From: Epichloe hybrida
Taxonomy: Eukaryota > Ascomycota > Sordariomycetes > Hypocreales > Clavicipitaceae
NCBI GenBank assembly: GCA_019022495.1
Contig: JAFEKR010000004.1
Span: forward strand, 1,426,001 to 1,490,000
DNA length: 64,000 bases
Direction of reading: 5' to 3'
Below the pieces are notes generated by a model that had not been told where the DNA came from, made no database searches, and saw nothing but the letters and a program-made list of their open reading frames with translations. Shown in pieces: positions 1 to 11,136 of the stretch (positions within the stretch are counted from its first letter, which is position 1; each line of letters starts with the position of its first letter). The position numbers were made by a program, and so were the translations under genes.

Positions 1-3000
1 CTTAAAGGCTTTCTTTAAAGTAAATTATAAACTTATTAAAGATATACCTTAAAGAATAACTTTATAATACTAATAACTATAATATTCTTAAATTAAAGCT
101 TTAAATATTTTATAAGAAATATAAGTTACTTAATATCTAATTTAAATAAGCTAGTTATACCTTTAAGGTTATACTTAAAGGTAAAGCTTTATAATACTAT
201 ATAAATTACCTTTTAAAACCTAGTTAACTATAAGACCTCCTTATACTTATTAGCTATATAAAAGAATAATTTAAAACTAAGAATATATAGTAATAATATC
301 TCCTAAAGTAAAATAACTTTACTTTATAAGAAATAATAAATAATAACCTAAGTAAGTTAATAATTAATTATTTTAATAAACTTATAGAAAAGCTAGCTAT
401 CTTATAATAAGTAATACCTAAGGTAAGCTAAAGTAAAAGAATACTTTAGAATTAACTTATAAGAGCTTATAATAGTATTCTAGAATATAGAGAAGTTATT
501 ATAGACTTACTAAAGGGACTATAAGAGTTTTATAAATAGATTAGAATAATAATCTAACTTATTAAGAAAAAGAAGAAAGACTATTAATAATTCCTAACTA
601 AAACTATAACCCTAGAGTAATTCTAGACTAACTAAAGATATAATAGGAAAGGAAAAAAGATTTAATACCCCTTAAAACTATAAGAAAGAGAAGGAAATTC
701 CTATATAAAGAAGTACTATATATATAGTAAAGAAAGATACTAGTTATCTAAGCACTTAGAAAAGAACTATAAGAAAGTATATTAATACTTTAAAAACCAC
801 TACCTTATAAATCTAGCTAATAACTTATATAATTTATTCCTTATATAGTATAAGGGAGAATATAAGCCTTAATCCCTTATTAATAATAAAATTACTTAGT
901 ATATAAAGAGTATTAGATTTAATAATAGCCCTAATAGTATAGATAGGCTAGTATTTATAAGCTTCTTTAATTATAGAATATAACTTAATAGCAAAAGAAT
1001 AGTTTAATTCCTAATAAGTTAAGTAGCTTATTATAGTCTAAGTAAAGAAAACCCCTTTTAGTAAAAACTCTTAAGTAAAGCTCTAATAACGTTTATACTA
1101 GAAGATCACTATTCTTATATAATGTTTTAAGGGATTATACTAGATATAGGAGCTGTGAAGTTCTTTATAATAAGGTATTCTTAATTCCTTGCTTTATAAT
1201 ATTAAATACCTAAACTATAGCTTAATAAATTAATAGTAAAAAAGGTATTAGTTAGATTTAGCGTAGGAGAACTAATTCTTACGCTTAGAGTAGCTAATAT
1301 ACCTACCCCTTTTAGAGATATTCTCTTTTAGGTTATACTAATAAACACTCTATTCCTATTATCCCTTAATAATATAGACTACTTATAAATTAATTTTAAT
1401 ATCTCTGAAAATACACTATAATAAGGAAACATTAAAGTCCCTATTATATATAAATAAGGGCATGCTTAGATACTACTTATATAAAAAGAGAAAGTAATTA
1501 CTTAGAGCTATCTTATAGAAGGTAAGTTATAGTAATTATACTATTACTTTAGGTATTTATTAATCTAATAACTATATAAGGTTCTTTATAGATTAGGGTA
1601 TAATATTAATATTAAGGCTATTAAGAAGCTAATAAGACTTTGCTACTAATACTAGATATATATAGATAGCCCTAATTGCTTTAAATTTACCCTTAAGGAT
1701 AAGTATAGCTTTAACTATAAAGTAATAGTAGATATTTTCTACCTTAATAGTAACTGCCCTATACTTTTTACTATAGATATAGCTATAGCATTTAATGTAG
1801 TGAAATTCCTTAATAATATCTCTATAAAAATAACCTAGGAAGCCCTCTAAATATACTAGATTAATGCTTACCTAGGCCCCCTAGACTTTATTATTATAGA
1901 CACTAGAATAAACTTCTATAGTAATAAATTTAGATAATTTATAGCTTTAATATTAATATTAATTAAGGAAGTCCCTATTAAGGCACACTATAGCATAGGG
2001 AAGGTTAAAAGGTATTATAAGCTACTCTAAAAAGCCTATAATATAATTAGATACAAATGCCCTATAACACTAGAACCTATTACCCTTTAAATAGTAATTA
2101 AGGCCTTAAATAACACTATAGGCCCTAATAGCCTTATCCTAACTCTCCTTATCTTTAGAGCTTACTTATATATAATAAATAAGTCCTTACTATTACCTAA
2201 TATTATATAGTATATAATTATAGTATAGAAGGCTACTAAAGAGATTAAGAGACTCTATATTATCTAGAAGGTTAATAAGGCCCTTACTAAACATAATAGC
2301 CTAGACACCTTAAAGACCCTTAGATTACTACTTAGATTAAAGGTTAAGGTCTAGTAAGAAGGTAAGGGATAGGTAAGTCTATATAAGCTACTAGTAATTA
2401 CTAGAGAAAGCTATATACTTAATATACTTAGAGGCCTAAAGACCTTTAGGTTAATATCTATTAAGCCTTACTATAATAATCCTAGTGTAAAGAAAATAGC
2501 AAAGCCTAGTAAAGAGAAAGGAGAAAAAGGGTAAGAGGCCTATAATAAGAATATAGTGCTACTAATACTACTAAAGTAAGGACGCGGAAGGCTATAGAAG
2601 AACCCTCCTATAATACCTTAAGGTGCTAATACCTTCCTATTAGCAAAAGAATATAGTAACCTAGCTCTTATAATTAAGCTACGTAAGGAAGGAATTATTA
2701 AGACCCCTAGCAAACCTTTTAAGCTATTAATAAAAGTAGAAATTAACACTCTAATTAAGTAAGGTGTGTTTAAATTTATTATATTTAATAAGGAAGAATA
2801 TAGTGGAATTCAAATCTTTAATTCCTGGATTATTAATAAGATTAAGAGTAAGATAACAGAACCCTATAAAAAGTCATGCCTTATAATCTAAGGGTATAAG
2901 GATAAAGGGAAACAAGCTATTCTTACATAGGCCCTAATAATTTAACGCGCAAGCTAATGTCTTATCCTCACAATAGCCCTGTTAGTAAGATTAAGGAAAT

Positions 3001-5008
3001 TCCTTATCTAGCTAAGAGATATCTATTAGGCTTATATATAGGCCTATATATTACTAGAGCGGCTAATCCTAGCGCGCTTACTAATTTAGATATAGTATCT
3101 CTACCCGCCAGGTATAATCTTAAGGGTTATAAAACCCCTCTATAGGCTTGTAAAGGCAGGAACGCACTAGTGGGTTATGTATTATAAGTATTATAGAGAG
3201 AACCTCTAGATAGAAACCTTTACGTATAATCCCTGCCTGCTTATGATTACAAAGGAAAGCCTTAACTTTACTTGCGTTAGAATATAAACTAATAATATAA
3301 TTAGCCTCTTAGATAAGAAGTTCTCTAAGAAGGAAGAGACCTAGCTTACTATAGTAGGCTTTAATATAAAGCTAAAGCAATTCCTAACTTAGAACTACTC
3401 TCTTACGTTTAATAGTAGTATTATCTTACTAGAGAATAATACTATTAAGATCTAGTAGAAAGGGCAGAGTAATAAGTTAGAGTTAGTTCTAATAACTAAC
3501 TTAAAGCGTAAATATATTAAGTAAAAGGCCTAAGGCGCTTATATTGCCTTAATCTATTAACTAGAGGCTTGCTTTAACTTATCTATTACTATATAACACT
3601 AGGAGCTAACCCTAGAGGACATAAAAGCCCTTAATTACTACCTAAAGTAGCAGATAGATTACCTAGAGAGAGGTTTAATGTTTATCCTAATTAACCTTAA
3701 GAAGGCAAAGCTCTTTACCTTTATAGATAAATCCTTTGCTAATAACTAGGACCTATCCTTATAACTAGGATATATACTTGTCCTAGTAAATAAAGACTAT
3801 ACTAATAGTAAGTTTATAATTAAAGGTAATATTATACACTTTAGCTTAATAAAGAGTAAGAGAGTTATGTAAAGCATGCTTACCTTAGAAGTCTATAGTA
3901 TAGTAGCTAGTGTTAATATAGCTTATATAATTATAACTACCCTAAACTTAGTTACTAACTAACTAAAGCTCCTAAAGATCCTAGTTATTATATATATAGA
4001 TTTATACTCCTTATATAAGTGCCTTATTAAGCTTAGTATAATAAAGGAGAAACGCCTAATAATCGATATTATAGCCCTTTAATAGTTATATAAACGCTAA
4101 GAACTCTACAAGATCTAATAGATTAATAAAGAGGATAACCTAGCTAATACCTTTATAAAGGTATTACCTAATAAGGCCCTTAAGAGCTTTATCTTAACTA
4201 ACTAGATAACTATCTAGATAGAGGGATGGGTTACTTACATATAATATACGTGTAGTAAGAGGAAAAAGTAATTCTCTAGGAGGGTAGCTATAGGGATAAG
4301 ATAGTAATACGTAGGGGATTTACACCCCTGTAGTTAATATCCCTAGTAGCTATAACTACACTAGCTTACTAGGCCCTCCTAGTAAACTATAGAAATTAAT
4401 AGTAGTGTGTAGGAAGATAAAGGTATTACTAAGGAGGAGGAAGATATTATATATGCGCTATAGGGTAGTATATATATTATTTTAAGGAAAAGAAGGGATT
4501 TAGAAGGACTTACTTATCCTTATATAGGCTTATAGGCTAAGTAAGATTATTATTTCCCTTTTATTAGTAACTATATACCTAGATAGGCTATAAGTTCTTT
4601 TCCTTATATCCCCTATTAATTACATTCTTAATTTATCTTTCTTTTTATTTCTGTGATTAATATTGCGTATTAATAATTATATTAAAAGAGAGAAGTTCTA
4701 GTATTAGAACAAAGGTAATATTAATTACGCATTATAGCTATAATTACCTAGTAGAAGCTTAGGCTACGCGCAGACCCTACACGTGACCTATAACCTAGCA
4801 CGTTAATTAGCTAGGAAATATAGGGATATAAACGCATAACCCCTTTTCCCTTTATATATTATAACTTCTAGCTTTTTATTTCTCTTTTCCTATAACTTAA
4901 TTAATTATAATAACAGATAACGTAGCCTAGAATAGATAATCAATGACGATACTATTCTTCGGGCTCACGACTGTATTACATTGAATTCAATACCCTGTGA
5001 ATCCAACA
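1..5008 (+). mobile_element. Copia-A, left copy (Ty1/copia LTR retrotransposon, RIP-degraded, 5' end outside window)
   Basis: Coding sense is +. Around 2957-3400 a broken frame still reads like copia reverse transcriptase, with a Leu-Lys-x-x-Lys-Pro-Leu-like stretch followed by a Tyr-Asn-Pro-Cys-Leu-Leu remnant, but many Trp/Gln codons have become TAG or TAA. A degraded zinc-knuckle region lies near 690-790. The internal part is an inverted homologue of the right copy at 42444-49250. Position 1 corresponds to about 47440 there, so roughly 1.5 kb plus the 5' LTR lies left of the window. A purine-rich tract (4684-4697) precedes the 3' LTR. Very high AT, abundant TpA and loss of all long frames fit RIP. 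No functional product is expected. Confidence 0.9.
4702..5008 (+). repeat. 3' LTR of Copia-A left copy
   Basis: 307 bp, beginning TATTAGAAC (TGTTAGAAC before RIP) and ending GAATCCAACA. It is the reverse complement of the two 309-bp LTRs at 42444-42752 and 48942-49250. Its end marks the left border of the gene island. Confidence 0.9.
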
Positions 5009-6329
5009 GCTATGCTACCTGAATTTTTAAAGAAATTAGTGTATTAAATGCCTTATAGGCTTGCGGCTATTAAGGAGGCACTTAGTAGATACACACACTA
5101 CTAAACGCTACTAAAAGGTACTTTTTTTTTCTATTGATTTGCTACTGAATTAATGTACTTCGCGTTCCTACTTAGTGCTATGCTAATCCTTAACTCAACA
5201 TATGATAGGCCTGCTGCCCCTGGTCATGTACTCGTGTAAAATCAAACAGGGGGTGGACTGTACACATCGATGATGCCGTCTGATTTGCATCAAGGTGTCT
5301 CCATGTGCTCCGCCCTCGGATCTCCGCCCTGGCTACTTGAAGATGCTTCCTCGTTGGCAAACACCACGCAAACATCTTGAGCTAGGCGAACGAATCGACG
5401 ATGGGGGATTGGACAGCGTGCTGCAGCTTTACCCACTTCTGAAATGCAAGAATTCCTAATAGTTGACTGGATTGGATTTGTCTCGCGTTTCTTTTTGTCG
5501 ATCCTTGGGTCAATCAATATTGATGAAAATCGTCGACAGCTTCTGCACCACGCGAAACTTTTTATCAAGACAGGGCAGGTGAGCATGGCTCGCGCCACCG
5601 TATACGTATATGAGCTGCATCCAAGAGATAAAACTTAGACAGCTAATTTCTCGCTCGGCTTGGTTCATCGGGAAACAGCCATCGCTATGCCTCATCATGG
5701 GCGCAACAATGCAACTGAAAAACAAGTTTTGGCTTTTCTGGGTTTGACGACTCTCGAATTCTGCTCAAACTCTGCTGGACGCAAGTCCAAGAAAACCGGC
5801 TCATCCTGCAAATGTTGTCAGTCTACCGCGTAAGTGAGGATACTTTCATCGGATCCCAAACCCGTTCCGTTATCCAGCAAGCAGCACGCGGCCGAATTTG
5901 TATCGCTTTCTCGCCATGAACAATTATGTCCTTTCAGGCAGTGTGGACGTTGGTGAGAAGAACTGAAACTATACTTGCACCTGATGATTATCCACCATTC
6001 AGCAATGCGAAAATCCTCAAACATGACACGACCAGACGGGGGATTGCACCATGAAATAACAGCAGAGGCAAAATTTCCCACCGCTACAGGGTAGTCCGGC
6101 GAGGCAGGCCACGCGCCTTGTCAGCCCCGCTCAGGCAAAGAATGCACCGTTTCACGGCCATTCTTTTAGATGCCGTCCCTCGGTATCCAAGCCCACTCCC
6201 GTGACGTCGCTGCTCTTTCGTGACAGCCGACCGTTGGGTCCGGATAATACACACACCCGCACACATCTCGCCGGAGCAGTCGGATTCTTGGCTCTGAGAA
6301 GCCTTACACAGCAACTTGCCAGGGAAACA
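5009..6329. other. Intergenic, left margin of gene island
   Basis: Base composition becomes balanced from about 5180. Several short overlapping frames occur on both strands (for example 5290-5598 minus and 5818-6081 minus), but none has a recognisable domain or convincing splice structure. The last 100 bases probably hold the AFG1 promoter and 5' UTR. Confidence 0.5.
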
Positions 6330-8150
6330 ATGCGAGGAAGCGCGCCGCACAGGGCCGCCATTCGGCGACTGCGAGCAGCGGAATGCAGAGCGAGCAGCTC
6401 AAGAGCCGCAAGGCGGCATACGTTTTCTGCCGCACGACACAACACTCACCCGATCGTCAACAGACTGTCCCCATGGCGTACTATGTCTCCATCATGCTTC
6501 GCTGTACCCTCACCATGTGTAGTGAGCCTTCGCACGGCAGCGACTGTCGTGGACAGCGAGATACGAAGCGGGGGTCCTCTGGCCGAATATGACAGAAGGG
6601 TAGACGCTGGCGTATTGCGAGACGATGAACATCAGAGAGGTATGATGGACTACAATTGCTCGCTGCTGCACCCCTTTATTTCCATCATTAGGAGGGAAAA
6701 AAAAGCTAAATCCTGCCCACGTCAAGGGATTATCCAGAGCTTGCAGCATCTACACAATGAACTATGCAACTATAGCGCACCGGCGACCATTCGTCCAAGT
6801 CTGGAGCAGCTCAAACCGAGCAAGAAGTCTGTATTCTCGTCCTTGTTCGGTAAAAGCAGCGCAGCACAACCAACGATCGGCGAGATTCCCAAAGACTTAC
6901 CCCGGGGCTTATACCTATATGGCGACGTTGGCAGCGGTAAGACGATGCTGATGGACTTATTCTACGATACGCTCCCCAGCTCGGTGCAGAGCAAAACTCG
7001 GATACATTTTCACAACTTCATGCAAGATGTCCACAAGCGATTGCACAAGTTGAAGATGGATCACGGCACTGACGTCGATGCCGTTCCCTTTGTGGCGGCC
7101 GATATCGCTGAGCATGGAAATGTGCTGTGTTTTGATGAATTCCAGTGCACAGATGTGGCTGATGCCATGATTTTGCGAAGGTGAGTCCTTCATAGAGTTG
7201 CACCCCCCGAGATGCCCGAGCCAGCAGATGCGCTTCATGAAGAACTGACAAATTTTTTTATGCCCTCAAAAAATAGACTGCTAGAATGCCTCATGTCTCA
7301 CGGAGTCGTTCTGGTGACAACGTCGAATCGACACCCAGATGACTTGTACAAGAATGGCATACAGCGCGAATCCTTCATTCCTGCCATCAAATTGCTCAAG
7401 AACCGGCTGCATGTCATCAATCTCGACTCACCCACCGATTACCGAAAGATTCCCAGACCACCGTCTGGGGTCTTCCACACACCGCTAGATGGACACGCCA
7501 ACCCTCATGCCGAAAAATGGTTCCGGTTCCTAGGGGACTCGAAGAACTTTGCGCCTCACTCAGAGACCCAGAAAGTCTGGGGACGAGAAATCTTCGTGCC
7601 GCGCGTGAGCGGCAGATGCGCATGGTTTACCTTTGACGAGCTAATACGAAAGCCAAAATCAGCGGCCGACTACCTCGAACTCGTGCGATCGTACGACGCC
7701 TTCATCGTTTCCGACGTGCCCGGCATGACGGTCCACGAGCGCGACCTGGCTCGCCGCTTCATCACGTTCATCGACGCCGTGTACGAAGGCAATGCCAAGC
7801 TGGTTCTCACAACAGAGACGCCTCTCACCGAACTTTTCGTGTCTAGAGACGAGATTGCGGAGAGTTTGCTTCAGGGAAACGAGAAAAACAAGCGAGCCAT
7901 CGAGGATGCCGTTTCCGCCGCCGAAGAGCTTCTAGATGACGTGGAAACTCAGGCAAAGCAGCTTAAAAACTCGAATCTATTTGCCGGTGAGGAAGAAGCC
8001 TTTGCCTTTGCACGAGCACTCAGTCGTCTCAAGCACATGGAAAGCAAGGAATGGATCGAGCGAGGCATGGGACTCGAAGACCAGGGCGGCAAGCAGAACA
8101 GAGATGATTGGTCCAAGACGAGAAGTCGGCAAATGGAAGATTCCATGTAA
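6330..8150 (+). CDS. AFG1: AFG1/LACE1-family mitochondrial AAA ATPase
   Basis: Three exons, 6330-6639, 6727-7180 and 7277-8150, give 545 aa, close to yeast Afg1 (509 aa). Family members are inner-membrane-associated ATPases that help degrade respiratory-chain subunits. Walker A GDVGSGKT is at residues 169-176 and Walker B VLCFDEFQ at 236-243, followed by the family sequence [10 protein letters not shown]. The first 40 residues are Arg/Ser/Ala-rich with almost no acidic residues, as in a mitochondrial presequence, which is why the ATG at 6330 is preferred over the in-frame ATG at 6201. Intron 1 (87 nt) is a multiple of three without a stop and is recognised only because removing it restores the family junction HQR-GIIQSLQ. 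Intron 2 is 96 nt. Function is known from the family; exon ends are inferred. Confidence 0.9.
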
Positions 8151-8325
8151 CAAGGCAATTACGGACTACGGGGACGTAAAAGAATACCATTCTCCACCAT
8201 GCCACCACGAATGGCTTCGAAGGGCGGTGGATGTCCCTAATGGATTCTGCACCTAGAAGGGGAGAGGGAGTTCGCGTGAGGGTTTATGTATGAGGATAAT
8301 TGTAAAACGAACACCTCTTCGGGGT

Positions 8326-8795
8326 AACATGTAGTACAGTAGCTTAAGTCAATTGCTGAATATCACCAAGGTGTAAGTTCGAATCCCCTCCTAATAATTT
8401 ACAGTGCATTTCCCTAACATAAATAGGGCCTAGCTTAACTATGGATAACAACAACGCTCAGCCAAATTTCGCCGCTATAGCTACTAGCTTCCACACGATT
8501 AGCACAGAGGTTACCCGAATATCGAATATCCTCATAGTTAATAATGGCGAAATACTTTCGAGGCTAGAATACCTAATATCGTCCGTGTTAACAATCTAGC
8601 AAGACATTAGACAATTGCGGCAGGAAATGACGTCCAATCAGCTAGAGATAAGAGTAGCGTGAGTAAGGACCTTAACAATAGTTACAATATTTAACTAACA
8701 TATATATAGGACTGCAAATCTAGCTGCAAAACTAGCTTCGAACTTGCAACCTTAGTGATATTCAGCAATTGACTTAAGCTACTGTGCTACATGTT
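8326..8795. mobile_element. 470-bp element with inverted tRNA-like termini
   Basis: The two ends are near-perfect inverted repeats of about 46 bp, with similarity reaching about 60 bp (8326-8387 and 8733-8795). Each end carries Pol III-like boxes reading inward. Left end: A-box-like TAGTACAGTAG at 8332 and B-box-like AGTTCGAATCC at 8376, spaced 44 nt as in tRNA genes. The right end, read on the minus strand, has TAGCACAGTAG and AGTTCGAA. One or two G-to-A or C-to-T changes separate these from the consensus boxes. No acceptor-stem pairing is visible, so these are tRNA-derived or tRNA-mimicking heads, not tRNA genes. Between them lies a small spliced coding remnant. No clear target duplication was found. 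Confidence 0.65.
8441..8755 (+). pseudogene. Short intron-containing coding remnant inside the tRNA-like element
   Basis: The ATG at 8441 opens 52 codons to a TAG at 8597. The same frame continues (QDIRQLRQEM...) to 8658, where a standard donor (GTGAGT), a CTAAC branch site and a TAG acceptor define a 51-nt intron, 8659-8709. Exon 2 (8710-8755) continues in frame and stops inside the right inverted repeat. The 87-residue reading (with one internal stop) is Asn/Gln-rich at the start, then heptad-like. The TAG is followed by Gln, so CAG-to-TAG by RIP is a natural explanation. It resembles short coiled-coil repeat proteins seen in many fungal genomes, but that is recollection, not a search. No function is assigned. 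Confidence 0.5.
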
Positions 8796-8803
8796 TTATA
8801 CAA

Positions 8804-8985
8804 TGTTACAACAGGCCGAGTTGTAGCTAATTGTTACGATATGGAACGTAAGATATAATGAGTGTATGAAGATTGTTAGCTTAACTAGCTAGAGGCTGAA
8901 GCTATTGTCTAATATAGAGGTTCTAGGTCACGTGCTAGGCCACATCCTCGGCACGGCAGGCCACTGTCAATTCTAGCATGTAACA
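8804..8985. repeat. Possible solo LTR
   Basis: 182 bp bounded by TGTTAC and GTAACA (TG..CA, perfect 6-bp inverted ends), containing GTCACGTG, a motif also found in the Copia-A LTR. No target-site duplication was found, so this is tentative. Confidence 0.3.
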
Positions 8986-9037
8986 AGGGCCTTGTGACAT
9001 TGAAAAGGAAGAAATTACAAGCGTTGCACGTTGGAGT

Positions 9038-9720
9038 AAGCTGCTGTGAGCTGCTTGTATTTGCTACTAAAGAGAGGCACTATCTTTAGTAGGGAATTAG
9101 GTGGAAAGGTACTTATTCCGTTTTAGGACTAAGAGTAGATGCGTATTTAAGAAAAGACAGATGCGCATTTAGATGTCCCACGGGCAGGGACGCCTAAATG
9201 CGCATCTGTCTTTTCTTAAATGCGCATCTGCCCTTAGTCCTAAAACGGAAGGATAACCTACTTACCTAATTTTGCTATGGCTTACGTCTATTAAGTTTTA
9301 CTATTAATTAAGATGCTTATTCTATGTAATATTTAAAGGTTTTATATTATTAATAAAAAAGCTACTATTAAAGCTATTATGACTGCCTTAATAGCAGATT
9401 ATATATAATAAATCACATTTAACTCGTAGGTAGCTTAGAGAGATTATAAGGGAATGATTAACTTAGCGTTAGTATGAATATAGGCGTTAGATTAGTATAG
9501 CCTGCTTCTATTAACTATAATAGATAATTTTATGTTAATCTAATTTATAAGGCTATAATAGCGTTCGCAGTAGCTTGTTGTAAGCTGCCTGCATTCGCTA
9601 CTAAAGAGAGCTAGTATCTTTAGTAGGGGATTAGGTGAGAAGGTACTTATTCCGTTTTAGGACTAAGGGCAGATGCGCATTTAAGAAAAGACAGATGCGC
9701 GTTTAGAGGTCCCACGGGCA
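9038..9720. repeat. Repeat patch: two direct copies of a ~150-bp unit around a partial inverted copy
   Basis: The unit at 9038-9186 recurs in direct orientation at about 9572-9720. A partial inverted copy follows the first one (9187-9270). Differences between copies are almost all C/T or G/A transitions, consistent with RIP. The stretch 9275-9570 between them is AT-rich and unidentified. Confidence 0.7.
9118..9248. repeat. 131-bp near-perfect palindrome (62-bp arms, 7-nt loop)
   Basis: Arms 9118-9179 and 9187-9248 flank the loop ACGGGCA. Five arm mismatches were counted, all transitions. A single left arm plus loop, without the right arm, occurs at 9652-9720. Confidence 0.85.
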
Positions 9721-11136
9721 GCGAGACAGACAGACACTCGATTGCCGTTCCTGGCTAGCAATCTCGTTTGCGCAAGTCGCAGGCAGCAGGCCAATCAGGA
9801 ACGAGGGTTAGCTTGCCTTCGTGCCTGGCCTGGTGCCTGGGACCACCCACACACCCCCTGGTTCCTGCGAGTTCCCCTCTTAGCCTCTGTGCCCCTGAAA
9901 GTTTATTCCGAACAGGCAGTTGCAGGGCGCCGCCGCTTTTACTCGCGCACCCTGCCGAATGAATTAATAACAATAGCACTACTCATGTACAACATACGGA
10001 TGAACGGCGGTAACATGTAGAATTCCGTCTCCCTCCAAACTTGAAAGCACCTCAAAGTTGTCGTTCGTCCAAGCAGTTTGTTTGCTCTTGGTCGGGATAC
10101 CCCGAGCAAAGGCCCGTACTTGCCGTAGAGTCTCTGCCGCTGCTGCCGCTGCCGCTGCTGCTGGAATGGAGTTTGAATTGTCTCGTCGCATAAACTGGAA
10201 ATGTTAACATGCATAAATGCGATGATTTAGGATGGCTAGGGTGCACCCCGGTTCTGGCGCCCAAGCCCAGGGTTGCAGGGCACCGCTGTGCTGTGCTACC
10301 ACGAGCAACAACAACAGCAAACCAGCGGTCGTAATGCGGCTCGTCACCTCCCATCACACCTGCACTTGCCCTGCACTTGCCCTGCAACCGCACTGCACTG
10401 CACTGCAACTGCACTGCGATTCGTGCTGCGCCCCCCCCAAGCCGGCCCCTCTGCCGATCATCATATTCCCAGTTTCCCGTGTCCCGCCTCCTGCCTCCCG
10501 CTCTTCTCCCTCAAGTCCTGCACCATCACCAACTTGCTGCTGTACATACGCCTACGCCTACGCATGTGCGTGTGATGGCTTCTTGAGCGTTGCTGCTGCT
10601 GAGCTTCTGCCCGCTCGTTCCATTCCTTCCACCAAACTGCTTTTTACCAGCCTTTTCGCTCGCTCTCTTCGACCCATAACAACCAGCCATCATTCATTCA
10701 TTCATTGATTCATTGCCCGTACTACGCCGACGACCGGATCCCGACTTTTTCTTTTGCACTCGAAACGGATCACGGACTCGACTCGACTCGACTAGACTCG
10801 GCCCCAAGTCTGTTTACTTGTGCAACAGGATTACCATCACTTGCCAGCTGGCTCAATTGTTTTGCCCTTGCCTTTATTATTTGTTTCGACAGTCCCTTGT
10901 CCGAGCCGTCCGTAGTGAGACAAATCGACGGTTGCTCACGCCAACAACGCGCTCGTGGGTCCATAGTTTGCTGGCACATTCTCGTCTCCCTCGGATACGG
11001 CCACCCTCACATTCCAGTCGGTCAGCCGTCCAGTCTTTTGCCAGCTGCGCAACAAATATATGCGCCTGGCTCCTAGCTCCGCCATTGTCTGTTTCTGTCG
11101 AGGTTCCCAGTCTTGGCCCATCGCGTACGACCCAAG
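9721..11136. other. Intergenic, upstream of the SH3 gene
   Basis: No supported gene. Low-complexity tracts include GCTGCC-type repeats near 10137-10160, CACTG repeats near 10390-10415 and ACTCG repeats near 10770-10795. Pyrimidine-rich sequence at 10430-10720 may belong to the promoter or a long 5' leader of the downstream gene. Open frames here (for example 10232-10708) are compositional. Confidence 0.5.

Noticed and set aside
2957..3145. 62-codon open frame as a small gene
   Set aside because: It lies inside the reverse-transcriptase remnant of Copia-A and continues into the same broken frame.
5290..6081. Minus-strand frames of 87-102 codons left of AFG1
   Set aside because: They overlap in different frames, have no recognisable domain, splice logic or homologue-like composition.
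6201..6329. N-terminal extension of AFG1 from the ATG at 6201
   Set aside because: The extension is less presequence-like than the Arg-rich start at 6330, and nothing in the family supports it.
8325..8398. A true tRNA gene at the left end of the 470-bp element
   Set aside because: A- and B-box-like motifs are present, but acceptor and T stems do not pair.
10232..10708. 158-codon plus-strand frame as a gene
   Set aside because: Low-complexity Cys/Pro/Ala/Thr composition from CACTG and CCT-rich DNA, with several equally open frames.
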